From the NCBI RefSeq assembly GCF_043196875.1, contig NZ_JBEBMX010000003.1, positions 1 to 64,000 on the forward strand: 64,000 nucleotides of DNA. Direction: 5' to 3'. Numbering within the stretch: position 1 is the first letter of the stretch; every line of letters starts with the position of its first letter. This document shows positions 33,879-43,173 of the stretch, piece by piece. Source of the DNA: Saccharospirillum sp043196875. GTDB lineage: Bacteria; Pseudomonadota; Gammaproteobacteria; Pseudomonadales; Natronospirillaceae. Made by a program: the position numbers and the translations under genes. The notes beneath the pieces are model-generated. The model ran no database searches, was not told the DNA's origin, and worked only from the letters and a program-made list of their open reading frames with translations.

Positions 33879-34944
33879 CTGCGCTGTCCCGTTTCAGAGT
33901 GTTAACCGGGATCTGCATGGTAATGCAATGCAGGCTGCCGCCTTGCTCAATCAGCGCCCGACAATCGATTCCCACGACTCGACGTTCTGGAAAGGCTTCG
34001 CTTAAGCGTTCGATGGCCAGGCCGTCCTGGGCGACACCATAGGTTGGCATCAGCACCAGTTGGTTGGTGATCAGAAAGTTGGCGTAGCTGGCGGCCAGGC
34101 GTTCACCCTCGTCATTGTATTGAGCATCGGGCCAGGGCAGGGCAATGAGTCGGTACGGCTCACCGCTAAGGGTGCGCAGCTGGCGCAACTCTTCGGCCAT
34201 GGCTTGAAGGTCAGCGAAGTGTTCATCTTCCGCTTGATCGCAGCTTTGATAAACCAGAGTGCCGTTCGGCGCGAAGCGCGCCAGCGTATCGATATGAGCA
34301 TCGGTGTCATCGCCGGCCAACTGGCCATGCTTCAGCCAGAAAATGCGTCCCGGGTTCAACCCCAGCCACTGCGTTAGCCGCGCTTCATAGTTGGTTCGAT
34401 CGCTGTTGTCGGCCTTGCGGTTGGCATTGAGCAGGCAGCGCTCCGTGGTCAATAAGCTGCCATCGTCATCGACTTCGATACTGCCGCCTTCCAACTCGGA
34501 CATGACGTCTTCCATGCCAACTTCGGCGCGGAAGATCCCCTGATCGAACATGGCACGATTCAGTGCATCGTCCTTATCCGCCGAAAACTTTCCGCCCCAA
34601 CCGTTAAACATAAAGTTGCGGATAGTGCGGCCGGATTCCCCCTGTACCAGGGTGAGCGGGCCATGATCGCGCGCCCAGGTATCGTTGCTGTCGACAAAGA
34701 CAAACTGACAGTGGGCCTGGTTGATGCCTTCCTTTTCGAACAGAGCCTTGAGGCGTTCCGGGTCTACGCTGGCATGGAGTTGAATCAAAACGTCCTGAGA
34801 GTGACTGATGGCACCGATCAGGTCGAGATACACGCTTTCGACGTCGGCCAACTTGTCAGCCCAGTCGGATTCGGAATGTGGCCAGGTGATCAGAATGGCA
34901 TCCTGAGGGAACCATTCCGGAGGCAGGTGCAGCAGGTCACGCAT
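33868..34944 (-). CDS. Agmatine deiminase family protein
   Basis: Protein of 358 aa of the guanidino-group-modifying superfamily (agmatine deiminase/peptidyl-arginine deiminase). The motifs are VDSNDTWARDHGPLTLV near 88-104, 'LEGGSIEVDDDG' near 152, 'GDDTDAHIDTLARF' near 213 and GGSLHCITMQIPVN with the nucleophile Cys340. Agmatine deiminase would make N-carbamoylputrescine for polyamine synthesis, but the partner amidohydrolase aguB is not adjacent. ATG 34944 is used; two upstream TTG codons are possible starts. Another amidine hydrolase activity cannot be excluded. Confidence 0.85.
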   Translation of the reverse strand: MRDLLHLPPEWFPQDAILITWPHSESDWADKLADVESVYLDLIGAISHSQDVLIQLHASVDPERLKALFEKEGINQAHCQFVFVDSNDTWARDHGPLTLVQGESGRTIRNFMFNGWGGKFSADKDDALNRAMFDQGIFRAEVGMEDVMSELEGGSIEVDDDGSLLTTERCLLNANRKADNSDRTNYEARLTQWLGLNPGRIFWLKHGQLAGDDTDAHIDTLARFAPNGTLVYQSCDQAEDEHFADLQAMAEELRQLRTLSGEPYRLIALPWPDAQYNDEGERLAASYANFLITNQLVLMPTYGVAQDGLAIERLSEAFPERRVVGIDCRALIEQGGSLHCITMQIPVNTLKRDSAEVD

Positions 34945-35007
34945 CAACAAGACTTCGCTGTGAAAAGGGCCGCACAGTATAGCGAAAAGCGGACAACGGG
35001 CGCGAAT

Positions 35008-35547
35008 TTAACCGGGATCGCGGTTTTGTGCCTGTACCTTGAACATGTGGCGGGTCAGCGCCTGCCGTTGGTTTTCCGGTAACTCGACGAACGCCAGCTC
35101 GACCCGGCTACCGCCGTTTGCTGCCGGCTGAGCACTGCTGACCCGGGCCCGGCAAAACAACGACAGATAACTGGGTGGAAAGATGATCGCCAGCGCCAGT
35201 TCCTGATTGACTTGGATGTCGTTTGGCAGCACGCCTCGAACGCCAGCCTCACCAATATTGATCGTCTGTGCATCCAATTGATGTTCATGCACATCGTGGA
35301 TATGCAGGTAACGCGACATCAGGTTGAGTTTGTCGTTAAACAGACCAAGCAGCTTACGGGTGGCGGCATCTTTAACGCGATCTAAAAACTCCAGAAGCTG
35401 CAGGTCGACGTTTTCAAATTCCTTGAGCACGGCAATCTGGTGCAACTGCGGAAAGTAATCGGCAATGGCGGGTTTGTTTGGATCGTAGGGCGCCGCCACT
35501 AAATAAGCCGTGTCGTCGATACGGAAGTACTGTTGGTCATCGGCCAT
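35008..35547 (-). CDS. PilZ-like domain protein
   Basis: Protein of 179 aa starting MADDQQYFRIDDTAYL at ATG 35547. The N-terminal 'YFRIDD' and the C-terminal beta-rich part ('AQTINIGEAGVRGVLPNDIQVNQELALAIIFPPSYLSLFCRARVSSA') resemble PilZ proteins with a helical insertion between them. The canonical c-di-GMP signatures RxxxR and D/NxSxxG are degenerate (only a single Arg and NIGEAG), so binding of c-di-GMP is doubtful. It is divergent from the Lol genes. Confidence 0.6.
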   Translation of the reverse strand: MADDQQYFRIDDTAYLVAAPYDPNKPAIADYFPQLHQIAVLKEFENVDLQLLEFLDRVKDAATRKLLGLFNDKLNLMSRYLHIHDVHEHQLDAQTINIGEAGVRGVLPNDIQVNQELALAIIFPPSYLSLFCRARVSSAQPAANGGSRVELAFVELPENQRQALTRHMFKVQAQNRDPG

Positions 35548-35647
35548 GGAGGTTGCTCCGTCATGAAAACGCAAAGCCATTATCGGTTCGAACAGTGTAG
35601 CTAAATTCGGCTTGGCAGGCCTACAGGCCAGTGGTTTAATGCCGGCC

Positions 35648-36892
35648 ATGCTGAATAATATCCCCTTCCTGGTCGGGCTGCGTTATTTACGCGCACGCCG
35701 ACGCAATCACTTTATTTCCTTCATTTCTGGTGTCTCCATGGTGGGACTGACACTGGGCGTGATGGTGTTGATTATTGTGCTGTCGGTTATGAACGGCTTC
35801 GATCGGGAGTTGCGCACCCGCATTCTCGGCATGGTGCCGCATGCGACGGTGTCACAACCCAACGGCCTGTCAGACTGGCCGGCGGTTGCCAGTCGTTTAT
35901 CGCAGCATCCGCATGTGGAAGGCGTCAGTCCCTATACCGAAACGCAGGCTATGTTGGTTGGCCCGAATCAGACTAAAGGCGTGGCCGTCAGTGGCGTTGA
36001 GCCGGCCACTTTAAAGCAGGTCTCCATTCTGCCGGATCATCTGACTTCCGGTTCATTGGCGGCGTTGCAAGAAGGGCAGTTTGGCATTTTTCTCGGCGAT
36101 ATTCTGGCGCGTCAGCTGGGCGTAAATCTGGGTGACAAAGTCACCATGATGGTGCCGGAAGTAACCGTTAATCTGGCCGGCGTCACGCCGCGTTTCAAAC
36201 GTTTTGAGGTGGTTGGTACCTTCGCCGTCGGCGCCGAGCTGGATGCCAATCTGGCGGTGGTGCAGATGAACGATCTGGGCCGCTTGCTGCGTTATGACGA
36301 TCGCGTCGATGGTGTGCATCTGAAGGTCGATGATCTGTTCCAGGCACGGCAAATTGCCATCGAGGCTGGCCGTAATCTAGAAGGGCGTTATCTGGTCAGC
36401 GACTGGACGCGGACCCAGGGTAATTTGTTCCAGGCGATCCAGCTGGAAAAACGCATGGTTGGGTTGCTGCTGTTTATGATCGTTGCCGTGGCGGTGTTTA
36501 ACATCGTGTCGTCGCTGGTGATGATGGTGACCGATAAACAAGGTGAGATCGCTATTCTGCGTACGCTGGGCGCGCGCTCCGGCCAGATCATGGGCATCTT
36601 TATGGTGCAGGGCACGGCGATCGGTTTGATCGGTATTGCTCTGGGGGTGATTCTCGGGGTGCTCGGAGCCTGGTCGGTGGCGGATATCATTGCCTGGGTC
36701 GAGAACACCTTCCACATTCAGTTCCTCAATGCTGAAGTGTATTTCATCAGCTATATCCCATCTGAATTGAAGTGGAGCGATGTGCGTTTGATTGCCACGG
36801 CATCCTTCATCATCAGTGTGCTGGCGACGATATATCCGGCCTGGCGGGCATCACGAATTTCACCGGCGGAGGCGTTGCGCTATGAATCCTGA
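35648..36892 (+). CDS. lolC: Lipoprotein-releasing ABC transporter permease (LolC/E type)
   Basis: Protein of 414 aa. With LolD it extracts outer-membrane lipoproteins from the inner membrane and hands them to LolA. It has four transmembrane segments (about 22-48, 271-295, 314-345, 378-402) with a large periplasmic domain after the first. The conserved N-terminus is 'FLVGLRYLRARRRNHFISFISGVSMVGLTLGV'. Only one permease gene is present: after lolD comes comEC, not lolE. It may therefore form a homodimer (LolF-like) unless a second copy lies elsewhere. ATG 35648 was chosen; 35639 is an alternative. Confidence 0.9.
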   Translation: MLNNIPFLVGLRYLRARRRNHFISFISGVSMVGLTLGVMVLIIVLSVMNGFDRELRTRILGMVPHATVSQPNGLSDWPAVASRLSQHPHVEGVSPYTETQAMLVGPNQTKGVAVSGVEPATLKQVSILPDHLTSGSLAALQEGQFGIFLGDILARQLGVNLGDKVTMMVPEVTVNLAGVTPRFKRFEVVGTFAVGAELDANLAVVQMNDLGRLLRYDDRVDGVHLKVDDLFQARQIAIEAGRNLEGRYLVSDWTRTQGNLFQAIQLEKRMVGLLLFMIVAVAVFNIVSSLVMMVTDKQGEIAILRTLGARSGQIMGIFMVQGTAIGLIGIALGVILGVLGAWSVADIIAWVENTFHIQFLNAEVYFISYIPSELKWSDVRLIATASFIISVLATIYPAWRASRISPAEALRYES

Positions 36893-37559
36893 AGTATTGA
36901 GCTGTCGTCAGGTTTCGCGGCGTTTCCAACTAGGCCCGCAAACGGTCGAAGTGCTGCACGAGATCGACTTTCAGGTGCAACCGGCGGAACTGGTCAGCAT
37001 CGTCGGCAGCAGTGGTTCCGGTAAAACCACCTTGCTGAATTTGTTGGCGGGGTTGGATTCGCCGTCCGACGGCGAAGTGTCCATGGCCGGCCACACCTTG
37101 AACAGTCTGAATGACCGCGCCCGCGCTAAGCTGCGCAACGAACACATGGGTTTTGTGTTTCAGTTCCACCATTTGTTACCGGAATTTTCAGCGCTGGAAA
37201 ATGTGGTGCTGCCGCAGATTATCGGTGGCCAGTACAACCGCGAGTCTGACCAGCGCGCGGCCGATTTGCTCGACCGGGTGGGTTTGGGCGATCGCGCTAA
37301 TCATCGGCCAGCGGAGTTATCTGGCGGGGAACGTCAGCGCGTCGCCATAGCCCGGGCGTTGATTAACAACCCCAGAGTGGTGCTGATGGACGAGCCCACC
37401 GGTAACCTCGATGACACAACTTCCGAGCAGGTGCATGAGTTGATTCTGGACTTGAACCGCCAGTCCGATGCCAGCTTTGTGATTGTCACTCACAATCAGG
37501 AGTGGGCGCGTCAGATGCCACGCTGCCTGACCTTGAAGCGCGGTCACATTACCAGCTGA
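36882..37559 (+). CDS. lolD: Lipoprotein-releasing ATPase LolD
   Basis: Protein of 225 aa, the ABC ATPase of the Lol exporter. Walker A GSSGSGKT is at 42-49, the LolD-specific FQFHHLLPEFSALENV is near 92, the signature is LSGGERQRVAIARAL near 146 and Walker B is VVLMDEPTGNLDD near 166. Its ATG lies inside the last codons of the permease gene (11-base overlap). Confidence 0.95.
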   Translation: MNPEVLSCRQVSRRFQLGPQTVEVLHEIDFQVQPAELVSIVGSSGSGKTTLLNLLAGLDSPSDGEVSMAGHTLNSLNDRARAKLRNEHMGFVFQFHHLLPEFSALENVVLPQIIGGQYNRESDQRAADLLDRVGLGDRANHRPAELSGGERQRVAIARALINNPRVVLMDEPTGNLDDTTSEQVHELILDLNRQSDASFVIVTHNQEWARQMPRCLTLKRGHITS

Positions 37560-37638
37560 CGCTTTTTTTGCACCGCACCCAGATTCCGTGATAGCTATGA
37601 TGCTGTCGTGCAGCTAACGCTGTTCAGGAAGGCTTCGA

Positions 37639-39852
37639 ATGATCAATGGATTGATCGGTCTGGCGTTGCTGTGCCTGACCATTCCTTATCTCTGGTTTCA
37701 GTGGGGCCTTATGGCCTCAGCGCTCCCGCTCTTGGCGATTCCCTTGGCAGGCTATCGGCAGTGGTGGCTGGCGGCGATCTGGCTATTGATGGCGCTGTCG
37801 CTGATTTTTCGGCTGGAAGCTGAAGCCAAGCATATTCTGCCCGCTCAGTGGCAACATCAAACCGCCGAACTGCAGTTTTGTCTGTCGCAACCACCGAAGG
37901 TGTTCGACCGTTACCAGCGATTCAGCGCGCGCATAACTGAGCAACCGACGGCATTATCACTGCGCAAGGTCCGTTTGACGGCTCAGTCGTCCGTCCATAT
38001 TGCCGCCGGAGACTGCCTGAAAGCCGAGGTGCGCTTGCGCCAGCCGGTAGGACAATTGATTCCGGGCAACTTCAACGTCACTCGCTACTACTTCAGCGAA
38101 CGTCTCGACGCGCTGGGCACTCTGGTTGAGGTGTTTGACCAAGAGGCCAGACCCAGCCCGGTGGTGCGGCTTTATCGACGGGCCGAAGCTCAGTTCGATG
38201 ATGCTTGGGTAAAAGCGGTTTGGGCTGCTTTAGCGCTGGGCTGGTCATCGTCTATGGACACCGAACTGGCCGATTTGTTTGAGCAAAATCAGATCAAACA
38301 TCTGATGGTGGTCAGCGGCATGCACATCGCTATGGTCGCAGCCTGGGCGTTGTTATTGGCTCGCTTGTTTCATCGACTGCCTGGCCCCTGGCGCGGTCGT
38401 CTGCCGATGTTAAGGCTAATAACAGTCGTCACCCTCTGCGGTCTTTTTGTGGCGTTAACCGGCTTCGGTTTCCCGGCGTTGCGTGCCTGGCTGATGTTGT
38501 TGGCGCCTTTGCTGGCGATGATGTTTGGCGCCCGGCTCAGCGCTCACCAGGCTCTGGCGTTGGCGGCTGTGGCCATTACTTTGGTTCGGCCGCAGGCCTG
38601 GTTGAGCACCGGTTCCTGGCTCAGCTTTGGTTTGGTCTGGGTGATGATTCGGCTGTATCAACGCTGGCGCAGTGAGCCTATTCCCGCCTGGCGGCTGGTG
38701 ATTCGTTTCCAGGGCATGCTGTCGTTACTCAGCCTGCCGATGGCGGCCTTGCTGGGTTTTCAGTGGCATCCGCTGTCGCTGTTAATCAATCTGCTGGTCA
38801 TTCCTTTGGTGACCTTGCTGATCTTGCCCTGGAGTCTGCTGATACTGATCTGGCCTGACTTGGCTGCTTTGGGGTATCAGCCACTGGTCGCCACTGTCAT
38901 TCAATGGCTCGGTTGGGTGGCGCGCTGGCACCAGCAGTCGCCGGCCTGGCATTTGGCCGATATCGCTTTACTCGGCGGTCTGATCTGGTTGGCGTTGAGT
39001 CATTGGTTGGACCGTAGTCAGCGCTGGTTGGTCATGCCGCTGGTATTGGTGCCGCTGCTGTGGCCCGTTCGCGCCACATCGATTGATGAATTCCGCTTAA
39101 CTGCGCTGGATGTAGGGCACGGACTGGCGCTGGTTCTGGAATGGCCCGACCAAAGCTGGCTGTACGACACAGCCGGGCAGTGGAGTGATGGCACCGCTAT
39201 CGCAGAGGCGCGCTTGGCGGACTGGTTCCAGCGTCACAGACTTGATGTCGAGGGTATTGTCATCAGTCATTCGGATATTGACCACGCTGGCGGTGCGCGT
39301 TGGGCTGTCGAGCGGTGGCCTCATGCGCGACGCCTCAGTGGCGAGCCGAAAACGGTAGCGAAGCTGAGCGAGCACGGCGGCTGGCTGAATTGTCACCAGT
39401 TGGACGTCGACGGATTGCCGTTGCAGCTGATACCGATACCGGCCGAGTTGCGTAGCAATGACAATGATCGTTCCTGTGTAGCCGTGATTGAAACCTCAGC
39501 GGGACGCTTGTTGTTGACCGGTGACGCCAGCCGGCGGCTGGAATACTGGCTGCTGCAGTCACACCCTGAATTGTTCCCGCTGTCATTGATCGTGCTGGGT
39601 CATCATGGCAGTCGTACCTCGAGTGCGCCGGGTTTTCTCGACGCCAGTCCGGATGCTTGGCTGGTGGTCAGTGCCGGAGACCGCTCCCGGCCGCGCTGGC
39701 CTAACCCTGATTTGCTGGCTTATACGCAGCGTAACAGCCGTCTGCTGCTCAATACCGCCACGCGCGGCACTCTGGCGTTATCGGTGCAGGACGGTCATTG
39801 GCAGGTCCGTGATTGGCGTTCAGCCTTTCGGCGGCGTTTTATACAGCGCTGA
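37639..39852 (+). CDS. comEC: DNA internalization protein ComEC/Rec2
   Basis: Protein of 737 aa. ComEC forms the inner-membrane channel for single-stranded DNA during natural transformation. The N-terminal membrane and OB-like part (about 1-200) is followed by the competence domain with many helices (IKHLMVVSGMHIAMVAAWALLL near 220; TGFGFPALRAWLMLLAPLLAM near 273). The C-terminal metallo-beta-lactamase-like domain (about 480-737) has LDVGHGLALVLEW, ISHSDIDHAGG and LGHHGSRTSS. The metal-binding residues look intact. Its place between lol and exb genes is common in this group. Confidence 0.93.
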   Translation: MINGLIGLALLCLTIPYLWFQWGLMASALPLLAIPLAGYRQWWLAAIWLLMALSLIFRLEAEAKHILPAQWQHQTAELQFCLSQPPKVFDRYQRFSARITEQPTALSLRKVRLTAQSSVHIAAGDCLKAEVRLRQPVGQLIPGNFNVTRYYFSERLDALGTLVEVFDQEARPSPVVRLYRRAEAQFDDAWVKAVWAALALGWSSSMDTELADLFEQNQIKHLMVVSGMHIAMVAAWALLLARLFHRLPGPWRGRLPMLRLITVVTLCGLFVALTGFGFPALRAWLMLLAPLLAMMFGARLSAHQALALAAVAITLVRPQAWLSTGSWLSFGLVWVMIRLYQRWRSEPIPAWRLVIRFQGMLSLLSLPMAALLGFQWHPLSLLINLLVIPLVTLLILPWSLLILIWPDLAALGYQPLVATVIQWLGWVARWHQQSPAWHLADIALLGGLIWLALSHWLDRSQRWLVMPLVLVPLLWPVRATSIDEFRLTALDVGHGLALVLEWPDQSWLYDTAGQWSDGTAIAEARLADWFQRHRLDVEGIVISHSDIDHAGGARWAVERWPHARRLSGEPKTVAKLSEHGGWLNCHQLDVDGLPLQLIPIPAELRSNDNDRSCVAVIETSAGRLLLTGDASRRLEYWLLQSHPELFPLSLIVLGHHGSRTSSAPGFLDASPDAWLVVSAGDRSRPRWPNPDLLAYTQRNSRLLLNTATRGTLALSVQDGHWQVRDWRSAFRRRFIQR

Positions 39853-39927
39853 TTAGCATTGTCTGCGCTTGATTCCGTTTGCCTTCGGCTGTGTTAAATT
39901 ACGCGCCTGAAGAAAGGAGACCTCTCA

Positions 39928-40545
39928 GTGTTTGAAATTGTCAAAGCGGGCGGCTGGTTGATGGCGCCCATCCTGCTGTGTTCAATCATCGCCATCGCCA
40001 TCATCATCGAACGCTACTGGGCACTGCGCTACAGCAAGGTGATTCCTAAGGATCAGCTGCCTCAGGTCTGGCACTGGATCAAAAGTCATGAGCTGGATTC
40101 GACTAAACTGAAAGAGTTGAAAAATAGTTCACTGTTCGGATATGTCCTCTCTGCTGGTTTAACGGCTTCCAAACATGGTCGCGAAGCCATGAAAGACAGC
40201 CTCCAGGAAGCTGGCAGCCATGTCGCGCACGAGATGGAAAAATTTCTCAGCACCTTGGGCACCATCGCAGCCATTGCGCCCTTGCTGGGTTTGCTTGGAA
40301 CCGTGGTCGGCATGATCGACGTCTTTACTGCCATCATGGTGCAAGGCAGCGGGGATACTGCTGTGCTGGCAGGCGGCATTTCCCAGGCGCTGATTACCAC
40401 AGCTACTGGCCTGACCGTCGCGATACCGGCGTTGATCTTCCACCGTGCCCTGACGCGTCGGGTTGATGAGCTGCTGGTGTCGATGGAGCAGGACAGCACC
40501 AAGCTGGTCGAGGCGTTGCACGCCGAGACCGGTGCCAACAGCTAA
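39928..40545 (+). CDS. exbB: ExbB/MotA/TolQ proton-channel family protein
   Basis: Protein of 205 aa. It forms the proton-driven motor with ExbD, energising TonB-like outer-membrane transport. Three transmembrane helices are at about 11-30, 108-130 and 145-170, with the family signature 'LGTIAAIAPLLGLLGTVVGMIDVF'. GTG 39928 is preceded by AAAGGAGA. No tonB gene or Fur box is seen here, so coupling to TonB is inferred. Confidence 0.93.
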   Translation: MFEIVKAGGWLMAPILLCSIIAIAIIIERYWALRYSKVIPKDQLPQVWHWIKSHELDSTKLKELKNSSLFGYVLSAGLTASKHGREAMKDSLQEAGSHVAHEMEKFLSTLGTIAAIAPLLGLLGTVVGMIDVFTAIMVQGSGDTAVLAGGISQALITTATGLTVAIPALIFHRALTRRVDELLVSMEQDSTKLVEALHAETGANS

Positions 40546-40555
40546 GGAGCTGCAG

Positions 40556-40975
40556 ATGCGATTTCGCCGCAGTCGACGTGAAGAGGTCCAGGTTAATCTG
40601 ACGCCCTTGATTGATGTCGTCTTTCTGTTGCTGATTTTCTTTATGGTCTCGACCACCTTTACCCGCGAAACCCAGCTGGAAATCGATCTGCCTGAAAGCA
40701 GTAGCCAGCAGGCGGCCGCAGAGGGACCTTCGCTGGAGATCATGGTGGATGCACAAGGCCGTTATGCGGTTAACGATCAGCCGTTGTTGCGTCATGACGC
40801 CGATACCTTGAAACAGGCGTTGGCAGAGCTCGCCGGCAACCGTCGCGACCAGACGGTGGTTATTACCGGCGATGCCCAGGCGCCACACCAGGCGATGATC
40901 TATGCCCTGGATGCCGTTGGCCAACTGGGCTTCACCAAAGTCAGTTACACCACGCGCCTGCCGGTTTCGCCTTGA
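40556..40975 (+). CDS. exbD: ExbD/TolR family biopolymer transport protein
   Basis: Protein of 139 aa with one N-terminal transmembrane helix. 'VQVNLTPLIDVVFLLLIFFMVSTTF' includes the conserved Asp of the proton path (Asp20), followed by a periplasmic domain. It starts 10 bases after exbB with AAGGAG upstream. The location before lpxK is conserved in relatives. Confidence 0.93.
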   Translation: MRFRRSRREEVQVNLTPLIDVVFLLLIFFMVSTTFTRETQLEIDLPESSSQQAAAEGPSLEIMVDAQGRYAVNDQPLLRHDADTLKQALAELAGNRRDQTVVITGDAQAPHQAMIYALDAVGQLGFTKVSYTTRLPVSP

Positions 40976-41000
40976 ATCCGGCTAAGGCAGCACTCTGATT

Positions 41001-41951
41001 ATGCGTTTTTGGTACCAGAACACGACAAGCTGGCCGGCTCGGCTGCTCACTCCGTTCACCTGGTTGATGGCGAGTATCGTCGGATATCGTTTAAAGCGGC
41101 GCTTTCGCGGTCAGTATGGAGCGCCGGTCCTGGTCGTTGGCAACCTGGCAGTGGGCGGCACGGGTAAGTCACCGGCTATTCAGGCTTTGGTGCGTCATCT
41201 CCAGGCTCAGGGCTTAAAGTGCGGCGTCATCTCCCGCGGTTATGGCGGCAAGGCGCCGAGCTATCCCTGGTTGGTTAATCGTGAAGATTCGGCAGAGGTG
41301 TGCGGCGATGAACCTCTGTTGCTGGCGCGCAGTCTCGATTGTCCGGTGGTGGTCGACCCGGATCGGGATCAGGCGGCGCGGTTTTTAATGGCGCAGCATC
41401 AGCCGGACGTGGTGATCAGTGACGATGGTTTGCAGCATTACCGTCTGGGTCGCAATTTTGAGCTGGTGATGATCGATGGCCGACGTGGTTTTGGTAATGG
41501 CCGCTTATTGCCCGCCGGGCCTTTGCGTGAACCGGTCAGCCGGCTGACACTGGTAGACTGGGTGGTGGCACGGGAGCAACAACCGGCTGGCATTACCACC
41601 GATGCGGTGCTGACCCTGAACCCTGAACCACCGACCAATAGGAATGGCCAGATACTGGCGCCGGGTAGCGAAGTCGATGCCTGCGCTGGCATTGGTAATC
41701 CGGAGGCGTTTTTTCAGCAGTTGAGTGACCTTGGCTATTCGATTAAACAACGCTGGACACCCGGTGATCACCAGCCGTTGCCCCGCGAAGCGCTGACCAG
41801 CGGCGAACGGCCGATGGTAATAACCGAAAAAGACGCCATTAAATTGCCCGGGCCTTTGCCGGAGCACTGCTATGTCGTGCGTCTACAACCAGCGTTACCT
41901 GAAGAATTACTGAGCACTATCGAACAGGCTCTTAGGAAGGCTTTGCAATGA
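41001..41951 (+). CDS. lpxK: Tetraacyldisaccharide 4'-kinase
   Basis: Protein of 316 aa that phosphorylates the 4' position of the lipid A precursor at the inner membrane. An N-terminal membrane-associating helix precedes the P-loop GGTGKS at 52-57 in 'VVGNLAVGGTGKSP'. Further motifs are VISRGYGGK near 78, 'DEPLLLAR' near 102 and 'VVISDDGLQHYRLGRN' near 136. The stop codon overlaps the kdsB start (ATGA). Confidence 0.95.
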   Translation: MRFWYQNTTSWPARLLTPFTWLMASIVGYRLKRRFRGQYGAPVLVVGNLAVGGTGKSPAIQALVRHLQAQGLKCGVISRGYGGKAPSYPWLVNREDSAEVCGDEPLLLARSLDCPVVVDPDRDQAARFLMAQHQPDVVISDDGLQHYRLGRNFELVMIDGRRGFGNGRLLPAGPLREPVSRLTLVDWVVAREQQPAGITTDAVLTLNPEPPTNRNGQILAPGSEVDACAGIGNPEAFFQQLSDLGYSIKQRWTPGDHQPLPREALTSGERPMVITEKDAIKLPGPLPEHCYVVRLQPALPEELLSTIEQALRKALQ

Positions 41952-42700
41952 CACACCTGATCATGATTCCCGCCCGTTTCGGCTCCAGCCGCCTGCCCGG
42001 TAAACCCCTGTTGGATTTGGCCGGCAAGCCGATGGTGGTGCGCGTGGTGGAGGCGGCTCAACGCGCTGGTTTTGAGCGTTGCGTGGTCGCCACAGACGAT
42101 CAGCGTATTCGTGATGCCGTCACCCACGCAGGCTATGACGCTGTTATGACGCGCGCCGAACATCCGTCCGGTACCGATCGATTACAGGAAGCGGCCGACC
42201 AATTAGGACTGGCGCCGGACGATATCGTCGTCAACCTACAAGGCGACGAACCGCTGATGCCCGGTGACAACCTGCGCCAAGTCGTCGCCTTGCTGGAAGC
42301 GGCACCGGATGCTGCCGTCGCCACCCTCTATGAGCCGCTGCCGATTGCTGATGCGGCTAATCCCAATGCAGTAAAGCTGGTACAGGACCGGGCAGGGCGG
42401 GTGCTGTATTTCAGTCGTGCGCCCATTCCCTGGGATCGGGATCAACAAGCCAGCGCTGAGCGTTCTCCCTATAAGCGCCATATCGGTCTCTATGCCTACC
42501 GAAAGCGGGCGTTGGATGCCTTTGTCACCTGGCCGGAAAGTCCCCTGGAACAGCTGGAGAAGCTGGAGCAATTGCGTTTTATGAGCGAAGGCTATGGCAT
42601 CGTCGCTGCGCAAGCGGTGGCCAGTGTGCCGGCCGGTGTGGATACCCAGGAAGATCTGGATGCCGTGCGCGCGGTCTTTAGCCAGGGAGATGGATCATGA
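41948..42700 (+). CDS. kdsB: CMP-Kdo synthetase
   Basis: Protein of 250 aa. It activates Kdo with CTP for transfer to lipid A. The N-terminal motif is 'MIPARFGSSRLPGKPLLDLAGKPM', then 'VVVNLQGDEPLM' near 97 and 'RHIGLYAYRKRAL' near 178. It overlaps both neighbours by four bases. With kdsC, kdsA, lpxH and lpxK it covers much of the Kdo-lipid A branch in this window. Confidence 0.96.
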   Translation: MTHLIMIPARFGSSRLPGKPLLDLAGKPMVVRVVEAAQRAGFERCVVATDDQRIRDAVTHAGYDAVMTRAEHPSGTDRLQEAADQLGLAPDDIVVNLQGDEPLMPGDNLRQVVALLEAAPDAAVATLYEPLPIADAANPNAVKLVQDRAGRVLYFSRAPIPWDRDQQASAERSPYKRHIGLYAYRKRALDAFVTWPESPLEQLEKLEQLRFMSEGYGIVAAQAVASVPAGVDTQEDLDAVRAVFSQGDGS

Positions 42701-43173
42701 GCGATACCAGCGTACTGTTCGTCTGTTTGGGCAATATCTGCCGCTCGCCAACGGCGCAGGGCGTCTTTGAGCACGTTCTGGCCGAGTCGGCTTTGGCCGG
42801 AAAGGTTTCCGTGGATTCTGCCGGTACTGCGGCATACCACCTGGGTAAAGCGCCCGACGCACGCGCCACGGCCGCTGCCCGCCAGCGCGGTTATCGGTTA
42901 GAGGATTTACGGGCTCGCCAGGTCAGTGTGGATGATTTCTACCGCTTCGACTGGATACTGGCGATGGACACTCAAAACCTGGCTGATCTGCAAGCAATCC
43001 GTCCAGCCGACGGTCGCGCTCAGTTGGGGCTCTTTTTAGAGCAGCTTGAGCAACCCTCAGTGCGCGAAGTTCCCGATCCTTACTACGGTGGGGACGAGGG
43101 TTTTGAGCAAGTCTTGGACCTCTGTGAAACCGCCAGTCGGGCCTTGTTGCGTCGTTTGGAGGCGCAACTGTGA
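42697..43173 (+). CDS. Low molecular weight protein-tyrosine phosphatase
   Basis: Protein of 158 aa. The catalytic loop CLGNICRSP (nucleophile Cys10 and Arg16 of the CX5R motif) opens the protein, and the general acid is in 'VPDPYYGG' (Asp near 126). Homologues often sit between kdsB and murB. Its substrate is unknown; no tyrosine kinase or capsule genes are nearby. Confidence 0.93.
   Translation: MSDTSVLFVCLGNICRSPTAQGVFEHVLAESALAGKVSVDSAGTAAYHLGKAPDARATAAARQRGYRLEDLRARQVSVDDFYRFDWILAMDTQNLADLQAIRPADGRAQLGLFLEQLEQPSVREVPDPYYGGDEGFEQVLDLCETASRALLRRLEAQL

Noticed and set aside
39853..39927. Fur box upstream of exbB
   Set aside because: Iron control of exbBD is common, but no GATAATGATAATCATTATC-like sequence is present here.
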